In this document: piece after piece, positions 1 through 13,099 of the stretch
Position numbering within the stretch: the first letter of the stretch is position 1
Layout of the letters: every line of letters begins with the position of its first letter
Notes under the pieces: model-generated
What the model saw: only the letters and a program-made list of their open reading frames with translations
The model's database searches: none
What the model was told of the DNA's origin: nothing
Assembly: GCA_951230915.1 (NCBI GenBank)
Contig: OX579639.1
Span: 16,182,001-16,246,000, forward strand
From: Antitrichia curtipendula
Lineage: Eukaryota > Streptophyta > Bryopsida > Hypnales > Leucodontaceae
DNA: 64,000 nucleotides
Direction of reading: 5' to 3'
Translations under genes and position numbers: made by a program

Positions 1-228
1 CCTTGAAACAATTTCCAGTAAAATTTTACTAGGAAGAAAAATGGAATTGGCATCTAATCCAAGTTGTTTCATATTTTTTGGACTTTCATGGATTTAGTTA
101 CAAATTTTTGAAGTTGAAACTTAGTGGTTTCTACAAGCGACCCCCTCTTGAAATGTACAATGTTGGTACATTGAAGAAAGTAAAATGTACCTTTGTTTCA
201 GAAGTTGCTTTTAAAGCCACCTACCTTA
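1..228 (-). repeat. Truncated copy of the AGGTAGTATG MITE family
   Basis: This stretch matches the reverse complement of the complete miniature element at 58380-58682. Shared blocks include the run around 20-90 (ggaagaaaaatggaattggc) and the run around 165-195 (acattgaagaaag). It ends at 221-228 with ctacctta, the family's terminus. The other end lies outside the window, so the target duplication cannot be checked. No coding content is supported; the short frames here are by-products of AT-rich sequence. Confidence 0.7.
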
Positions 229-1433
229 GCGTAATACCTTACAATTTACAAATCTTTTGCAAACATGATATTGGGTTGAAAAAAGAAGTAGACACCATCG
301 ATCCTCTCAATCTGAGTTCCCATTCCCTTTCACAAATTCAGTAGCACTTTGTAAGAAAGAAAATTTTTCCCAAATTGTAATGCATTCTAAAGAAAAGGTG
401 AACTAAATCGCTCGATTTATGTCTTTAATGTAAGTGTTGTCAATGGGTAACAAATTTTTATAGCTTGCATTTCAAAACTTTTGCACAGCTATAGGAGGAG
501 GCTCCAAAACAATTTGGGCATTAAGAATGGCCCCTACAAAAGTGCCCAAAACAATGCACATGGAATTCAAAAATGGAAATGACTTCATGTGGTCAGAAAC
601 TACCAACCCATGTGTGTGATTTTAGGCTATTGAACATGTGACATGGTTCATCACCATGTGCAATTTTACTCATAATAAAGACCTGAATTTGGCTAGGATT
701 GCAAAATGACTTTGAAATGTCAAAAAATTGCAAGAAAAATTGCAAAAAAACACATCTGAAGCTGAACCTCTTTCTACTAACATGCTTCTCAGTCTCTAAT
801 AACTTCTTAGATTGATATGAAATTTTAACCACGCAAACTACACTAGTATGCACAATCACTTTCCAAATTTTTTAAATTAGAAACGGACATTGTATGAAGA
901 AGAAACAAGCCGCCAAAGTTCACTGGAATCCAAAAATGTCGAGATTTTAAACTTCGAATTGCTCCTAAACATTCAGAGCAGCTTGGATTGACATGAAAAT
1001 CTTACCACAACAACTAGACTTCAAGGGAAACATAATGCAACAAATTTGATTGAAAACTAACATTGGATGAGGGAGACACAAGCCCCCAAAGTTGCAACAA
1101 TCAAATGCAATTTTGAGGACTCAAATTGAACCTATGAGCTTTGATTGGCTTCCAAAAAATCAATACATCTTGTATTGGTTTGAAAACTTCACTACACAAA
1201 CAAGAAGAAAGAATGCAAATTTTTCAATAAGTTTTATTGAATTTGGACATCATATGTAAAAGTTACAGCACTTTGAATTGGATTTGAAACTATGTGGGGA
1301 ATCCCTAGGGTGTTTAGTGGTTGCAATAAATTTTGATTTACAATCGGGAGTGAATGAATGGAATTGTACAATGGATCATTCTTATAATTATTGTTTCTAT
1401 TTAAAGGCATGGTTAGGATCATTCTTAGGGCCA
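229..1433. other. AT-rich intergenic, no gene seen
   Basis: Only short frames without recognisable domains occur on either strand. No inverted terminal repeats or RNA genes were found. Confidence 0.6.
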
Positions 1434-1648
1434 CTTCACACTATGGCCGTCTAAGTCGAGAGGCCGTGGAATTGAATGGCCAAACTTTGTTGAGAGTCCA
1501 AAGAAATGAGCAATAAATAGGCAATAATTTATAGGAATTGGAGTCTTTGGCCGGCCATAGTGTGAAGCCTCCAAAGGACAAACTCAAAGTCCAAATCCTT
1601 GGCAATGAACTCTTGCAACTTCTCAACTTAGACGGCCATAGTGTGAAG
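1434..1648. mobile_element. 215-bp inverted-repeat element (MITE-like)
   Basis: A 23-bp sequence beginning CTTCACACTATGGCCGTC at 1434-1456 is repeated exactly in inverted orientation at 1626-1648. A third, shorter copy (ggccatagtgtgaag) lies at about 1553-1568. Perfect terminal inverted repeats around about 170 bp of non-coding DNA fit a miniature inverted-repeat element. I could not see a convincing target-site duplication (flanks ...gggcca / tctctaa...), so the superfamily is unassigned. Confidence 0.6.
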
Positions 1649-4272
1649 TCTCTAAAGGCCAAGCATGTTCTTTTCCATTATTATACATAGATACGGTACA
1701 AATATGATAAATGATATATCCTATGGGTGAATGCATTTTTGAGTGGCTCATTTTTGGCAAAAGTCCAAGTTCAAAAAGTCCTTTTTTGTGAGTAAAATGT
1801 TTAAGACTGAAATGCTTGGGAGTGAATACTACAAATAACAAATTTAAAAAAAATCTAAAAGCACTTAGCTTTTTGAGCGCCCCTAGACCTTAAAATTTAT
1901 TATACTTTAGAAAAATAGCTCTTGAAAAAAAAAATATTGGCTAAGAAAAAAATACTTCATAAAATTTGGTGTTTGAAAAGTCCTTTGCAAGTGTTCAGTA
2001 CATATCTACACTACAAGATTATAATTTTAAAAAACTTTATTCAAATAGCTACTACAATCATAGTCCTTTCTATGATATTAAGTACCAAAACCATCTTTAA
2101 AAAGTCCTTGAAAAATTTGCTGACATTAGATTCGTCACATCCATAAATTTTTAAAAGTCCCCTACACTTTCATAAAATGTTCTTAAAAATATTCAACAAC
2201 ATGGTTGTATTTAGAATGAAGCTCAAGCCTCTAAAATGAATAGTTTTTTTAGTTTTTAATTTTTTCAATGTACCTTTTAGGCATTTGAAAATTGGTTTTG
2301 TGTAGGAATTGAGAGTGTGTCATGATTTTGAGCCCCTCAACCATGCATTTACACCTATATTGTTTGCAATTGATAATTGGTCTCTCAATTTCAAATAATA
2401 GGGGGGGGGGAGGGGGGGAGTGGCGGGACAATAAAAAAATTTAATCACAAAAATGGAGGAGGGAGGAGGGGTGTAATAAATTTATTTATTTTTAAATTTA
2501 TCGCAAACTAGAGGAAGGGGGGTACATGTTGAAGAAGGATAATGACCAATTTGGAAATTACCCTATTAGTGTAATAAGTTTGTTCCAAGGGAGACGGTCA
2601 AGTAGGAAATCAATGCTAATGGGACTAATACCTAAAACTAGGTAATACAATTCCAAAATAGAAGACTATGACCCAATTTGGAAAATCAATAATCACTCAA
2701 TCTACAACGACATTGCATATATAATTCACTCACACATAGTTTGACTAACACCATCATACTCCATTCTCAAATAGACTCACAGTCCAATTAGGCGCACAAT
2801 TTCAATCACATAAATTAGCACCAATTGGATATGAATTTCTATCATATTAATCCGAGTTGGTGAATAAATCACCGTTTACACATTTTTATGTTTTTCTACA
2901 ACCGTTTACTATCAAAGTCTCCATCTTCACTCCAACTAACTTCCTCAAGCTAGAATCACTTTTTCTACAACTTGGGAATCTTTCTCCACTTCATTCTTTG
3001 TGTTCATCACAACTCACTCCACACACTAATCCACTCAACGTACATTTTCCATTCGGAAATCAAACATGCCCACATAATACACTTAAAGCATCGGCATAAC
3101 AAACTACCAATTTGGCTTGCCAAACATATTCAAAGACATACATCCAAACAGAAATTCAAGCACCTGCTCGACTACAACGACACACACAAACAAAAATACA
3201 CAGCCAACTTGGACTGGGACTTGCACTGGACTCTCTCAAACAGTGGGTGAAGAAAAATGAAAGAGAAACACACCTAATAGGAACCACAAAGTGTCGGTTG
3301 CCTAAATGAGAAGGAGGACCTAACCACCTACAACTACCAACATTCATTCTTCCCTTCCAAATAGGCTTGACCAACTAGACACAATGCCAACTAGGACTAA
3401 AAATTCACTTGATATCCCTTTAACACCTTAGCCAACTAGACAGACAAATTGACACCTTCCAAATTGGGCAATTGACTTGGCTATAATCCTCCCTTCTTTA
3501 ATTAGACATACATAAAAAAGACTCCAACTAGATCAAAGCAACTCAACAAAATGACCCAATTGAACTCAAACTTAACAAACAAACTATCAAAATCTATAGA
3601 ACACTCAAAAATTCAACCCCCAAATTGCAAAATTAATAGTCCAACTAGGAGATTTACAGTACATATAATTTTAAAAAATTTAATGGGAATCTTATCACTT
3701 GAGGTCAGGGCTAGATTGAAGGATCTATTGTCAAGCCATGAGAATTTCTTGTATTGGTACATCAATGTCATACAAAAATCCAATTTCTCATGGAGCTCTT
3801 TACCATAGCATATGCCACAAACATTGTGTTCTACATCCCACCCTTGCGATGTCAATTTACGGTGCCCTAAGGCCAGTATTGAAGACCATTCCTTTGGAGC
3901 TCTGTTTGATATCTATGTAAATATTTTAAAATGAAATTAAAAACTATCATAACTTTGAAGCGTGTTTCTAATATTTCCATCAATGAAAAATTGAAACCTT
4001 CAATAGGTTGTCACTAGTAGTACAAAAAGCAACAAAGTCCTAATAAAAAGTAAAAAAATTCATATCAAATGCAATTGATACTCAAAACACTTTGAAAATT
4101 TTTGCATGGGTTTATTTTAGAATGTAGAACCTCATGGTGCAAATTTTCTTTATAGTATCATTCTAAAATTGAAGTTTAAATTGCTATAAAATTCCAATGA
4201 TGACCTTTAGGTTGGCTCATATTTTTGGAGTGATGTATAGAATTTCAAATTTGACAAATATGACCAAATATA
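1649..4272. other. Gene-free AT-rich stretch
   Basis: No supported gene. At 2401-2419 there is a G10-A-G7 run, followed to about 2520 by further purine-rich G blocks. 2640-3600 is relatively C/A-rich but has no long or conserved reading frame. Confidence 0.55.
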
Positions 4273-5333
4273 CACTAGTAGAAAAACAGTTCCAAAATTA
4301 ACAAAACATCAACAAATTTTTGTTGATTTGGGTATTGCATTGTCCATTTTCACAAGTTTTTGTTGATTTTCATAAAAATTGCCCAAATTAACAATTTTTT
4401 TTTAATTTAGGTACTTCATTTTTAAATTAACAAAAATTCAACACTCTTTTGTTAATTTTGACTAAAAATATTCTCAAGTAAATTTTTTAGTTTTAAAAAA
4501 TGTGTAAATTATCATAGTTAGTATTCTATAAATAGTTTGTTTAGGGAAAAAATAAATAAATCATTCCCAATTTGGTAATTTTCAAAGTCAGCAGACTTCA
4601 AAGACCATTTAGGCATAGCAAAACAACTTGTTTCTAAAAACTTTGGACTAAGAAAAGTTTCTATATATAAGTATCTTTCATCTCCAAAAATCCGTTTGCA
4701 ATTTTAAGTCTCCAATCAAAAGTTATGACTAAATTTCAGTGAGGAATTCCATTGAATTTTTTTTGACATTATGAAAGACCCTCTCTGAAATTTATCATAA
4801 ATTTTGATTGGAGACTTAAAATTGCAAACGGACTTTTGGAGACGAAAGATACTTGTATATAGCAACTTTTCTTAGTTCAAATTTTTAAGAGGAAAGTTGT
4901 TTTGCTATGCTTAAATGACCTTTAAAATCTTCTGTCTTTAACAAAAAAAGGAAAAAAATACTTTAACTAGGTAAAACAAAAAAAAACCCACACACACGCA
5001 TGCATGTGTATGTGTGGTGCATTGGTTTGAACCTTGCACCCCAAGAGTGAGGTGCAAGGTTCTAACCTTCCCGGCAAACCCCAAATGGGGTGCCACGTGG
5101 CATTTCTGCCTGCATGGCGCGACTGCCCCGGTGGCAGTTTTTGATTGGTCTATTTTTTTGTAAAATTTGATTTTCAAAAGAAAAATTTAGTGCCCAAATT
5201 AACAAAAAATTAACAAAAAAATCAACAATTTTGTGTTTAAAAGTACCCAATTTAACACGTCCAAATCAACAAAAAAAATCAACACTTTTCTGTTGATTTT
5301 TGTTGATTTGGGCACTGTTTTTTTCTACTAGTG
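4273..5333. mobile_element. Non-autonomous CACTA-type transposon, 1,061 bp
   Basis: The left end reads CACTAGTAGAAAAACAG and the right end is its inverted counterpart ending CTACTAGTG. The flanks are duplicated as ATA (4270-4272 and 5334-5336), the 3-bp target duplication expected of CACTA elements. The subterminal DNA carries many copies of a tttgttgatttgggc motif in both orientations. Internally, about 4580-4745 and 4790-4940 form a large imperfect hairpin. About 5020-5150 is a GC-richer block unlike the rest. No transposase is present, so mobility would need an autonomous relative. Confidence 0.88.
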
Positions 5334-7144
5334 ATAATTCCCACATTGTAACTACGAAATTCCATTTTAAGTCACAACTAAGAAAATGGTTGATTGAAGC
5401 TAAGTATGACAAAAATAGTAGAATGAAGCCAAAATAAAAACATCAAAATTTTTAATGAAAACAATGGAAATTCAAAGTTACATTCAAAAATTCAAGACCA
5501 CAAAAAAATTGTCTTTTCAATAGAAAAAGGTGGCAAATTTTTTAAAGGAACCAATAGAAATCTTTGGAGTTCAATAAATTTCCAAAATAAAGGCTATAAA
5601 AATTTAGATTGGAATTTGGAATTAAAAAAATATGAGTTAAAAGTTTCCACTTTGAAACCATAGGGTCTAGATCTCTAGAGTTATTATATTGATGAATATA
5701 GAATTCATTGCAGACTATAGGTTCACAATTACCAAGACTTCTATATCAACTAAAGTTTAGAGACTCTTAACTCTCATAAAACAAGCCTACAATTATTTTT
5801 TCAAACTTCATCAGTTTGCAAGTACCTATAAATGTGAATTTTTGTATTCAAGCAACATTCAGTCCAACAAAGACCGTAGCCCCAACTTATGGGGTAATTG
5901 GAGAGAACATCATCAATAGTAAACATAAATACAAAAAATCCAATGAACTTGACAAATTATAGATGAATTAATGAAAAATATTCTAGAATACAACAAGCCG
6001 TTGATGCAATATGTTGCATAACAAGTTCATGGATTGCAAATAAATAGTATGGCGACCTGAAATGGTCAGCATAGAGTATGCAAATTTTAAATATCTCAAA
6101 AAAATTATGCAAACACAAGTGCTTTTCTCTAAAAATATTGAAAGACAAACCTTCAACTTTGAGAAAGGCTAAAAAAAACTATTATTTTTTTATCAAAAAT
6201 TAGGCAGATTAACATTGAATTTGCAATAAGTGGAAAATTTCTCTCTAAAATTTTGGAAATATGTACTTAGACAAGTCAACTGAAAGATCCTATGATTAGA
6301 TTTGTTATAGAATAGATATAGATGAAGATTTTAGTCGTGTTGGGTTTTAATATTTTGAAGAAGTATTTTAATATAAACTTTTGGAATTAAGAACAATTCT
6401 AGCACTATGAAGCATGCTAATTTAAATAATTTGACATGTAATTTGACCATTCATTTGAAATAGTATAAATGCTCCTCTTATACTTAGAAAAAAATGTTAT
6501 AAGGATATATGCAAAAATTTCTGAAATGACCAACTTGATAGCTAGTATTTGTAATAAAAAACAATATTTTACTCTCTTTCCAGATCAAGGGATTGGTTTG
6601 ATAGGTTTGACACTCTACAATTGTTTAATATAGCCATTTAATGTTTTACAAAGTGCAAAATGGGTTTAGGTTATTTCTTACCATAAGCCTATTACTCTAG
6701 TTTTATTTGTTCCAAACATAATGCATTCCAAGCTCATTATATTACGAGAGAATTGTTTCGTACACACATACAAAAAATGCAAGGCTTTATTCTACAACTA
6801 ATACTCTTGTCACCTACATGACTTACACCCAAGACAATATTGAGGTAACTACACCTAAAATCGACCCTTTTCTAGGTTTGACCCTTTAGGCTCTTGCCTA
6901 AAATGTATACATACTAATTATGATTGAAAGTCTAGTGTTGGTTTTAGAAACATCTATTTCAGCAATTTGAAAATTCATAAGTTATTCATATAGTATCCCA
7001 AAAATGCATTATAAGATAATCTAGAATCTCCTTCACTACCAACAAGACCCAACAATAATTAACTTTTTCAATGCTATAATGGGAATTATGCAAAAAAAAT
7101 TATTTTGTTCATTTAGTTGATTTTAAGTGTGGTTACCTTACCAT
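5334..7144. other. AT-rich intergenic, no gene seen
   Basis: Low-complexity AT-rich sequence with only very short frames. Nothing recognisable on either strand. Confidence 0.55.
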
Positions 7145-7385
7145 CCATCCATTAAATTGGGTTGTTTGTTTTGTTTGTTTCTTACATTGAGATCTCTTAA
7201 GCCGTGCATCCCCTAGTCGCGTTCTTGGTACCATCAGAAAGGCCTTGGTGAAGAAGGGTTCAAAGGCTTTGTTTCATGGCATTTGAACATAGAAATTGAA
7301 AGTTATGGATTTTTGAGTTATTTTTTGTGCAAAAAAAATTAGAAAATAATTGTTCAGACTATGACAATGGCACAAGGTACGCTAG
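7145..7385 (-). repeat. Inverted copy of the 10.1-10.6 kb repeat
   Basis: Read on the minus strand, this segment aligns with both units of the tandem repeat at about 10085-10585. Shared pieces include 'aaatccataactttcaa', 'gaaacaaagcc', 'ggtaccaag' and the terminal aaacaaacaaaacaaac tract. No coding potential. Confidence 0.6.
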
Positions 7386-9841
7386 TATTATTGATAATAC
7401 CAACACTATTTTGTTTTAGCACAAGGCTGAAGGAAGTAAGCCTCTTGAAGGTATCATAGTTTACTTACATTACTTCTTCTTATATAACTGTAGTCATTGT
7501 TTCATTGTTTGTCAAGTGGTGTCATCAAATTTGTAGCTGCTATCATACAATTCATTATGTACCGCAATTAAGTTTCAACTTGATTGCAACCTGAATGGAT
7601 GCTAGAGGGGCATATTGGGTAATGAGAGCTTCACATTATGTTAATGGTTGGTAGTATAATTTGAAATGCCTTTACTAATATTCATCAACTTTAGAACACA
7701 AATCAAATGCTAATTTATTAGATTACAACACATATGAGTTGAATTTCTTTAAACTAATTCAATAATTTTCCAAAAATTTAGGCACCCTTTCAATTATTAA
7801 TTTCTTCCCTAAATTGCTAGGAAGTTGCTCCATGTCTCTAGTGATTTGAAAAGTCATCCATCAAACACTTCTAAGGCCCATACAACCTATTTTTGACAAT
7901 ATTAAGGATTTTAGCATATGTATGCTTGAGCAATGGTAGAGGGATAATTTTCTTTGATTAAAGAATAGAAATAATGAAGACTACACTATTTTTTTTCTAA
8001 TTTTTCATCAAGGTTGGAATTAGTAGAAATTAAGGAAGTGTAGATAACAATTTGATTTGTTCTCAATATATAGACAAACCTATTTATGAGAAAAGCAAAA
8101 CTAAAAATTGATCTTAACAACTTCATTAGGTGTTAATGTCTTATTCGTCAAAAGTTGCTATAATCCCATCATTCTCCTCATTCTTGAAAATAGGTCATAC
8201 TATGTTGCGCAAATGGAGCCCAAGTCAAAAACAAATTTCATACCTAAGATTGCCTTTGTGACACTATACATGCGTATACTATGTAAAAATATATATTTGT
8301 TGTCAAACTTGAGTTTTTTTAAGGAAATCTAAAGATTTTGATGGAGTGGACTTTGTTTTTCTTACCTCTATTACACAACTAGTTGGCATTAGTTCTTTTA
8401 TCTCTATACTTACAAGGCACTTAAAGCTTTGTTTATATATTTAAAGTTATTAAATGGAAAGGTGGAGTTTGTTTTTTGTATTTTTCATGAAAAAATTTAT
8501 TGTTTTTGTGTATTTTTTGTTTTTATTTTTATTTTTATATGATTTAAAGGCCAAGTACAGAATAAGGATAGAGTTATGGAAGAAAAGGGGTCGTCAATGA
8601 ATGAATTGTGGTCCTTGTAGCATTTTAGAGGCTAAATTCCACTTGCTTAGGTGGATGGGATGAAAGATAAGGTGCATAATAAGGTGGACGATGAGCTCGA
8701 CGATGAGGTGGACGATGAAGTGGAGGATGAGGTGGAGGATGAGGTGAAGGGTCTTCGTCTTCCTCCTCATAGTTAGCTTAGGAGAACAATGTCTTTGAAG
8801 AGCCATAGCAAATTGTACATGAGATTTTCTGTAATGAAATTTTAAGAAGTTCTTCATATTTTGGTGGGGATTCCAAAAAAACTTATTACTAACTCAATTT
8901 GGAGTTTTTGTGTGAAAGTTATGCTTGATGGAGTGAGAGAAGGATAATTTTCATGGAATGAGAGGACAAACTTTTTGAAGGCTCATAACTATTTGGTGAG
9001 GAGGTTTTTACCTTTGAAATTTAATGAGAGTATATATTTAGTTGTTAGCTTTCTAAAAACAATCATTTTTTTAGTTTGAAATTAGGATGCAAAAGTTATA
9101 AGCTTAGAGGCAAAGTAGAAGTAAAGATCTGCCTTTATTTTGAAGAGAGAAATTTGACTAGCTATAAAAGTTGGACAATATCATCTTTTGGGTTGAAATT
9201 TGGGGGATGTGTATATTATTGTGTTATCTTTCCATGAAAATATCACTCAATCAGTTTGGAATTGATATGTGATATTTATGGGCTTGAAAACTAAGCAGTC
9301 ATGAACTGCTTAGAAATTGGAGAGAGTGAACTTTGACTGACTATAAATTTTGGATAATATGATTTTTTGAGTTGAAATTTGAAGGGTTTGTACATACTGA
9401 TTTTAGCTTTTCATAGAGATATCAAGTTCTCAACTTAGAGTCTTAATACAACTATGGCACTCTTATTAGTGGCGCATACTTTTTAGAAGAAAATTTGTGC
9501 GATTTATGTGCAACTTCTACTACTTTTATATAAACATGTGATATTTTATTTGCAATTTATGATACATAATAGGGGTTATATGAGCACATGCATAATTTTA
9601 TTTGATTGCAAGATCCTTCATTTTTTGGGCCAACTCGAGTTGCAACTAGAAGCCCCACATTTTCCCAAGATAAGGCCTTTCTATTTGACATTGTTTCATT
9701 ATTGGGTTCATAGTGTTTTGTTGTCATAGATACTCGGTAGAACTAATGCATAAAGGAATACTCTCCAATTCTATCATGTAATCCTTATCCCATGTATACA
9801 CCAATGCCTGAGAATTTTTTCACTTTCTAATATGCTACCTA
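7386..9841. other. AT-rich intergenic with a short GATGAGGTGGA minisatellite
   Basis: No supported gene. At about 8660-8750, a 12-bp unit close to gatgaggtggac is repeated about six times. In the plus frame it would encode an acidic Asp/Glu/Val run; in the minus frame, His/Leu/Ile. Both are side effects of the repeat. Confidence 0.55.
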
Positions 9842-10067
9842 CTCCCTCAGTCCCAAAATGACTGTCCACTTTGAATGTCATGTTTTTATAAGTTTTTTCT
9901 TTAAGTAGGTCAAAAAAATACTTCTTTGTGACTAATTTTATTTAGGTTGTAATAACTAGTGATATAAAATCTGGAATCTTTCTTAATTATTTATTTCACA
10001 ATGTGGTCAATGAAATTGGCTCAATAAAAATATCAACAAAATTGTAGACAATTATTTTGGGATGGAG
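9842..10067. mobile_element. Stowaway-like MITE, 226 bp
   Basis: It begins CTCCCTCAGTCCCAAAATGA and ends with the inverted counterpart (...attattttgggatggag). TA dinucleotides flank it at 9840-9841 and 10068-10069. The CTCCCTC-GTCCCAAAAT terminus with TA duplication is the signature of Stowaway MITEs of the Tc1/mariner superfamily. There is no internal gene. Confidence 0.9.
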
Positions 10068-10084
10068 TACAATCTAATTGCAAC

Positions 10085-10585
10085 CCTATTAGTGTGCCTT
10101 GTGCCTTGTGGCGTTTCTACAATCAAAATAAAAGTAAAAGTAATTTTTTAATTTTTAATTCCTAAAATCCATAACTTTTACACCGTTAGTCGAAATGCCA
10201 CAAAACAAAGCTTGCATACCCCTCTTTGCCAATAACTTTCCAACAATACCAAGCCCACAACCAAGAGACACACGGTCCAATAGATCTCTCCATATCAAAC
10301 AAACAAAACAAACAAAATAAGCAAACAAACTATCTTAATCGATGGACTAGTGTGCCTCTACCATTGCCACAAGCAAAATAAAAATAAAAGATAATTTTTG
10401 AATTCATTGAAACTTCAAAATTTTATAACTTTCACATCGTAGGCCCAAACACCACGAAACAAAGCCCGTGCACCCCTCCTTCTTGAGGTTTTTTTTATGG
10501 TACCAAGCACGCCACCAGGGGATGGATGGTCTAGGAGATCTCACCGTATCAAACAATCAAATCAAATAATATATCTTAATATTTA
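10085..10585 (+). repeat. Tandem pair of a ~250-bp repeat
   Basis: Two diverged direct copies (about 10085-10335 and 10336-10585) share 'tagtgtgcct', an aaaataaaagtaa tract, 'ccataactttcac/acac', 'aaacaaagc', 'taccaagc' and 'gatctc'. A third copy is inverted at 7145-7385. Non-coding; family unknown. Confidence 0.65.
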
Positions 10586-12389
10586 TATACTGCGTCGTGG
10601 TTGTACACAAACTTCACTTTGTGAGCTGTTGTTGTGAGTTGTTTTATATGGGGTAATGTCCGATATAAATTGTTGCAGGAAATCAACAAAATTAGATGAA
10701 AATTTGGGATGAGAATTTGATATTGGATGTAAAATTCTTAATGCCTGATTACAAACCAGAACCTCATAATTGGGCATTACAACGTAGAATTCACTTGGGA
10801 AATACACTATTTTGACAAAGCCTTTTTGTTACATCTGACATGTTTAGAGATTCTCACATATTCCTTGATTTCATCCTTAATATTATGGTTTAAACAAAAA
10901 TTAGAGTTTCTTCAAGTATTGATATTGGCATTATTAAACTTAGTTACAACATTCTCCACCCTTGTCATGGTTTGCACATATGAACCTACCTACCAAAAAG
11001 CTTCAAAAATGATAGGAGGGCATAATAAAATTTCAACTCCAAGGCGTTCTCAGTAGTGAGCCATGTATGAGGGTCATTGCAAGAAATACATGTCATTTTT
11101 TTATCTGCTTGACCTTAGAATTGTGGTTTTTTGCTCATAACTTTTGCACCATATGTTTGTTTTCTATGAAATTTGAAATGAAGGCACATCTAGTAGTTTT
11201 AGACATTGCGTAATTTTTTTACAATCTTAGAAAATTAGCTTACTATTTTGAAATTTTCCCCAATTGGATGTCTACCATGGCCATTGAAGGGGGGTTAGCA
11301 CTATTTCCGACCCTAAAATATGAATTTGAAGGTCAAAATTGGGATACAAGGACTTCTACTAAATTTATACAAGCTTACAAATAAATTTTCTAAAACCAGT
11401 AAATTGTCAACCTTCCACATGTGCTTAAAGTGTACTATCTTTGCGTACTTGCAAAGATTACAATTTTCTTTTCCGAAGATGCAAATGGTTGAGAAGAAGC
11501 ATCTTCAAATTAAGAAAAATGATACTATCTATTTTATTTTTCTGAATTTTAAAAATATTTTCTACAAATCAAATTTCAAAGTATTCATTTTCTTACATTT
11601 TCCATCATTCTTTTCTTTGTGCATAACTTTTAGAGATAAATTTTTCTAAGCCTAAATTTTTGCATGCATACTATTTTGATAGCTTTACAAATTATAAATT
11701 TTTTATTTCATTTTTAAATCTTTTACTCCCAAAGTCACAATCCTCCAGTACTGAGTCTGTTTTGCTCCTAATGCTACCTTTAAACTTTGCACCTGCCCAA
11801 AACCAATCCTGGATGGTTCCGTATAATTGAAGATGATACATACGGCTTTCAAAACTAATCAAAAACATCACGAGATCCAAAAGAAAAGAAGTTTCCAACT
11901 TAACCCCTAAATGACGGACCTATGCCCATTGTTTTCAAACTCCATTGCCCATCACTCAATTTGCTGCCATTTTGCAACTAGATATGTATGAAAAATTTTA
12001 TATTTACTTTTCAGAGATGAAATTACATGTCTCCTTTACTTCACAACAAAATTTAGATTTATTTTGTGGAAAATTGATTTTTTTGAGAATTTTTGAAGAG
12101 TAAGTGAAGAAAAATCATATTAAACAGAAAATTATTTCAAAAAATCCGAAAAATTCACCATATGTGTATATTACAATGATAAACATTATGGTATAAACTC
12201 AATTTCCGTGTCATTCTATAATTAGAAAATAACAGACATTGAAAATACACCCAAAGTTGAAATTGCAATAAAATATGCAATACTAGGAATTTTTTCAAAA
12301 TTCAAATTGGAATAGAAACTAGAGTAGATGAACTTCATTTTGTTAGTTGGACTCAAACTCAAAACATATCATTCTGAGTGATGCAAGCT
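10586..12389. other. AT-rich intergenic, no gene seen
   Basis: Short frames only, none with recognisable features. No inverted repeats of note. Confidence 0.5.
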
Positions 12390-12600
12390 GATAAATGACA
12401 TAAAAAATCTCTCCATGTAGGACAAAAGTGTAACTATTCATCCTCCAAATTTTGTGTGAAAAGGGAAGGTCTTCTACAGTAGTTTCTCTTCCAATGAGTG
12501 CCTTTTCACATTTTTAAGCCAACAATTCACACAATACCCAAACAAATGATTTCCAAGGTGACCAGCTCGTCATTTCAGGGTTGATGGACAGAAGCATGCA
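12390..12600 (+). repeat. Member of the 'agaagtgcaactattcatcc' repeat family
   Basis: This stretch aligns with 34545-34740, with 34850-35060 and, more weakly, with 62190-62335. The shared core is a tagga(t/c)a(g/a)aagtg(c/t)aactattcatcctcc block. It is followed by a gaaaagggaaga block, a tagtagttt block, 'ccaatgagtgc' and a 'gatgatttcc'-like tail. It is not obviously coding. It lies just downstream of the minus-strand ORF at 12797-13093. Confidence 0.65.
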
Positions 12601-12796
12601 ACACCAGCTTCCAATGTTTGAACTAAATCCTTTTGATCCTCACTGTGATTCCTCCAGCACTACAAGAACGTCCAAGAATGTTATGAAAGTTGCACCTTCT
12701 CCATAAAACACAAAACTAATATTGGCTACCCCAGTTTTGAAGCAGTTTATTCAATGGCCAGATATGCAATGAGCACTTTGTAAACATGCCGATGAA

Positions 12797-13093
12797 TTAA
12801 AAAGAAATAACTCTAAATTTGAACCACGCCTGCCGTTGCAAACATAACATGACCTCATAATTGTGCACACAATTAAAGAATCCAGGACTCCATCTCTTGG
12901 GTCTATGTTCATGGATTCCAGGCAGCTCCTGAAGAATGTTATGTTCTCTGGAATGGCAGATTTTGAGTTCGGGATGCGATGCATCGCCAAATTCAAAAAC
13001 ATGAAAGTCCAGCAAGTACCGTACAGTAGCTTCCTCTTCCGAGAAGGAAGTCGGCTCCTCCTGCCCGCTCTTCCGCGCCATGAATCTCATCAT
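12797..13093 (-). CDS. Small hypothetical protein, 98 aa
   Basis: The minus-strand frame opens with MMRFMARKSGQ and runs 98 codons. I do not recognise the protein. The N-terminal two thirds (acidic, mixed composition, normal-looking codon use) read more like coding sequence than the AT-rich frames around it. The last 20 residues could be intron read-through. Upstream on the same strand the DNA becomes GC-rich (13100-13660), as expected of a promoter or leader. The TNL transcript would start on the opposite side of that block, so the two may be divergent. It may be the first exon of a longer or decayed gene. Confidence 0.3.
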   Translation of the reverse strand: MMRFMARKSGQEEPTSFSEEEATVRYLLDFHVFEFGDASHPELKICHSREHNILQELPGIHEHRPKRWSPGFFNCVHNYEVMLCLQRQAWFKFRVISF

Positions 13094-13099
13094 GAAAAC

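Noticed and set aside
8594..8857. His/Leu/Ile-rich minus-strand frame
   Set aside because: It is a translation of the gatgaggtggac minisatellite; amino-acid periodicity follows the 12-bp repeat.
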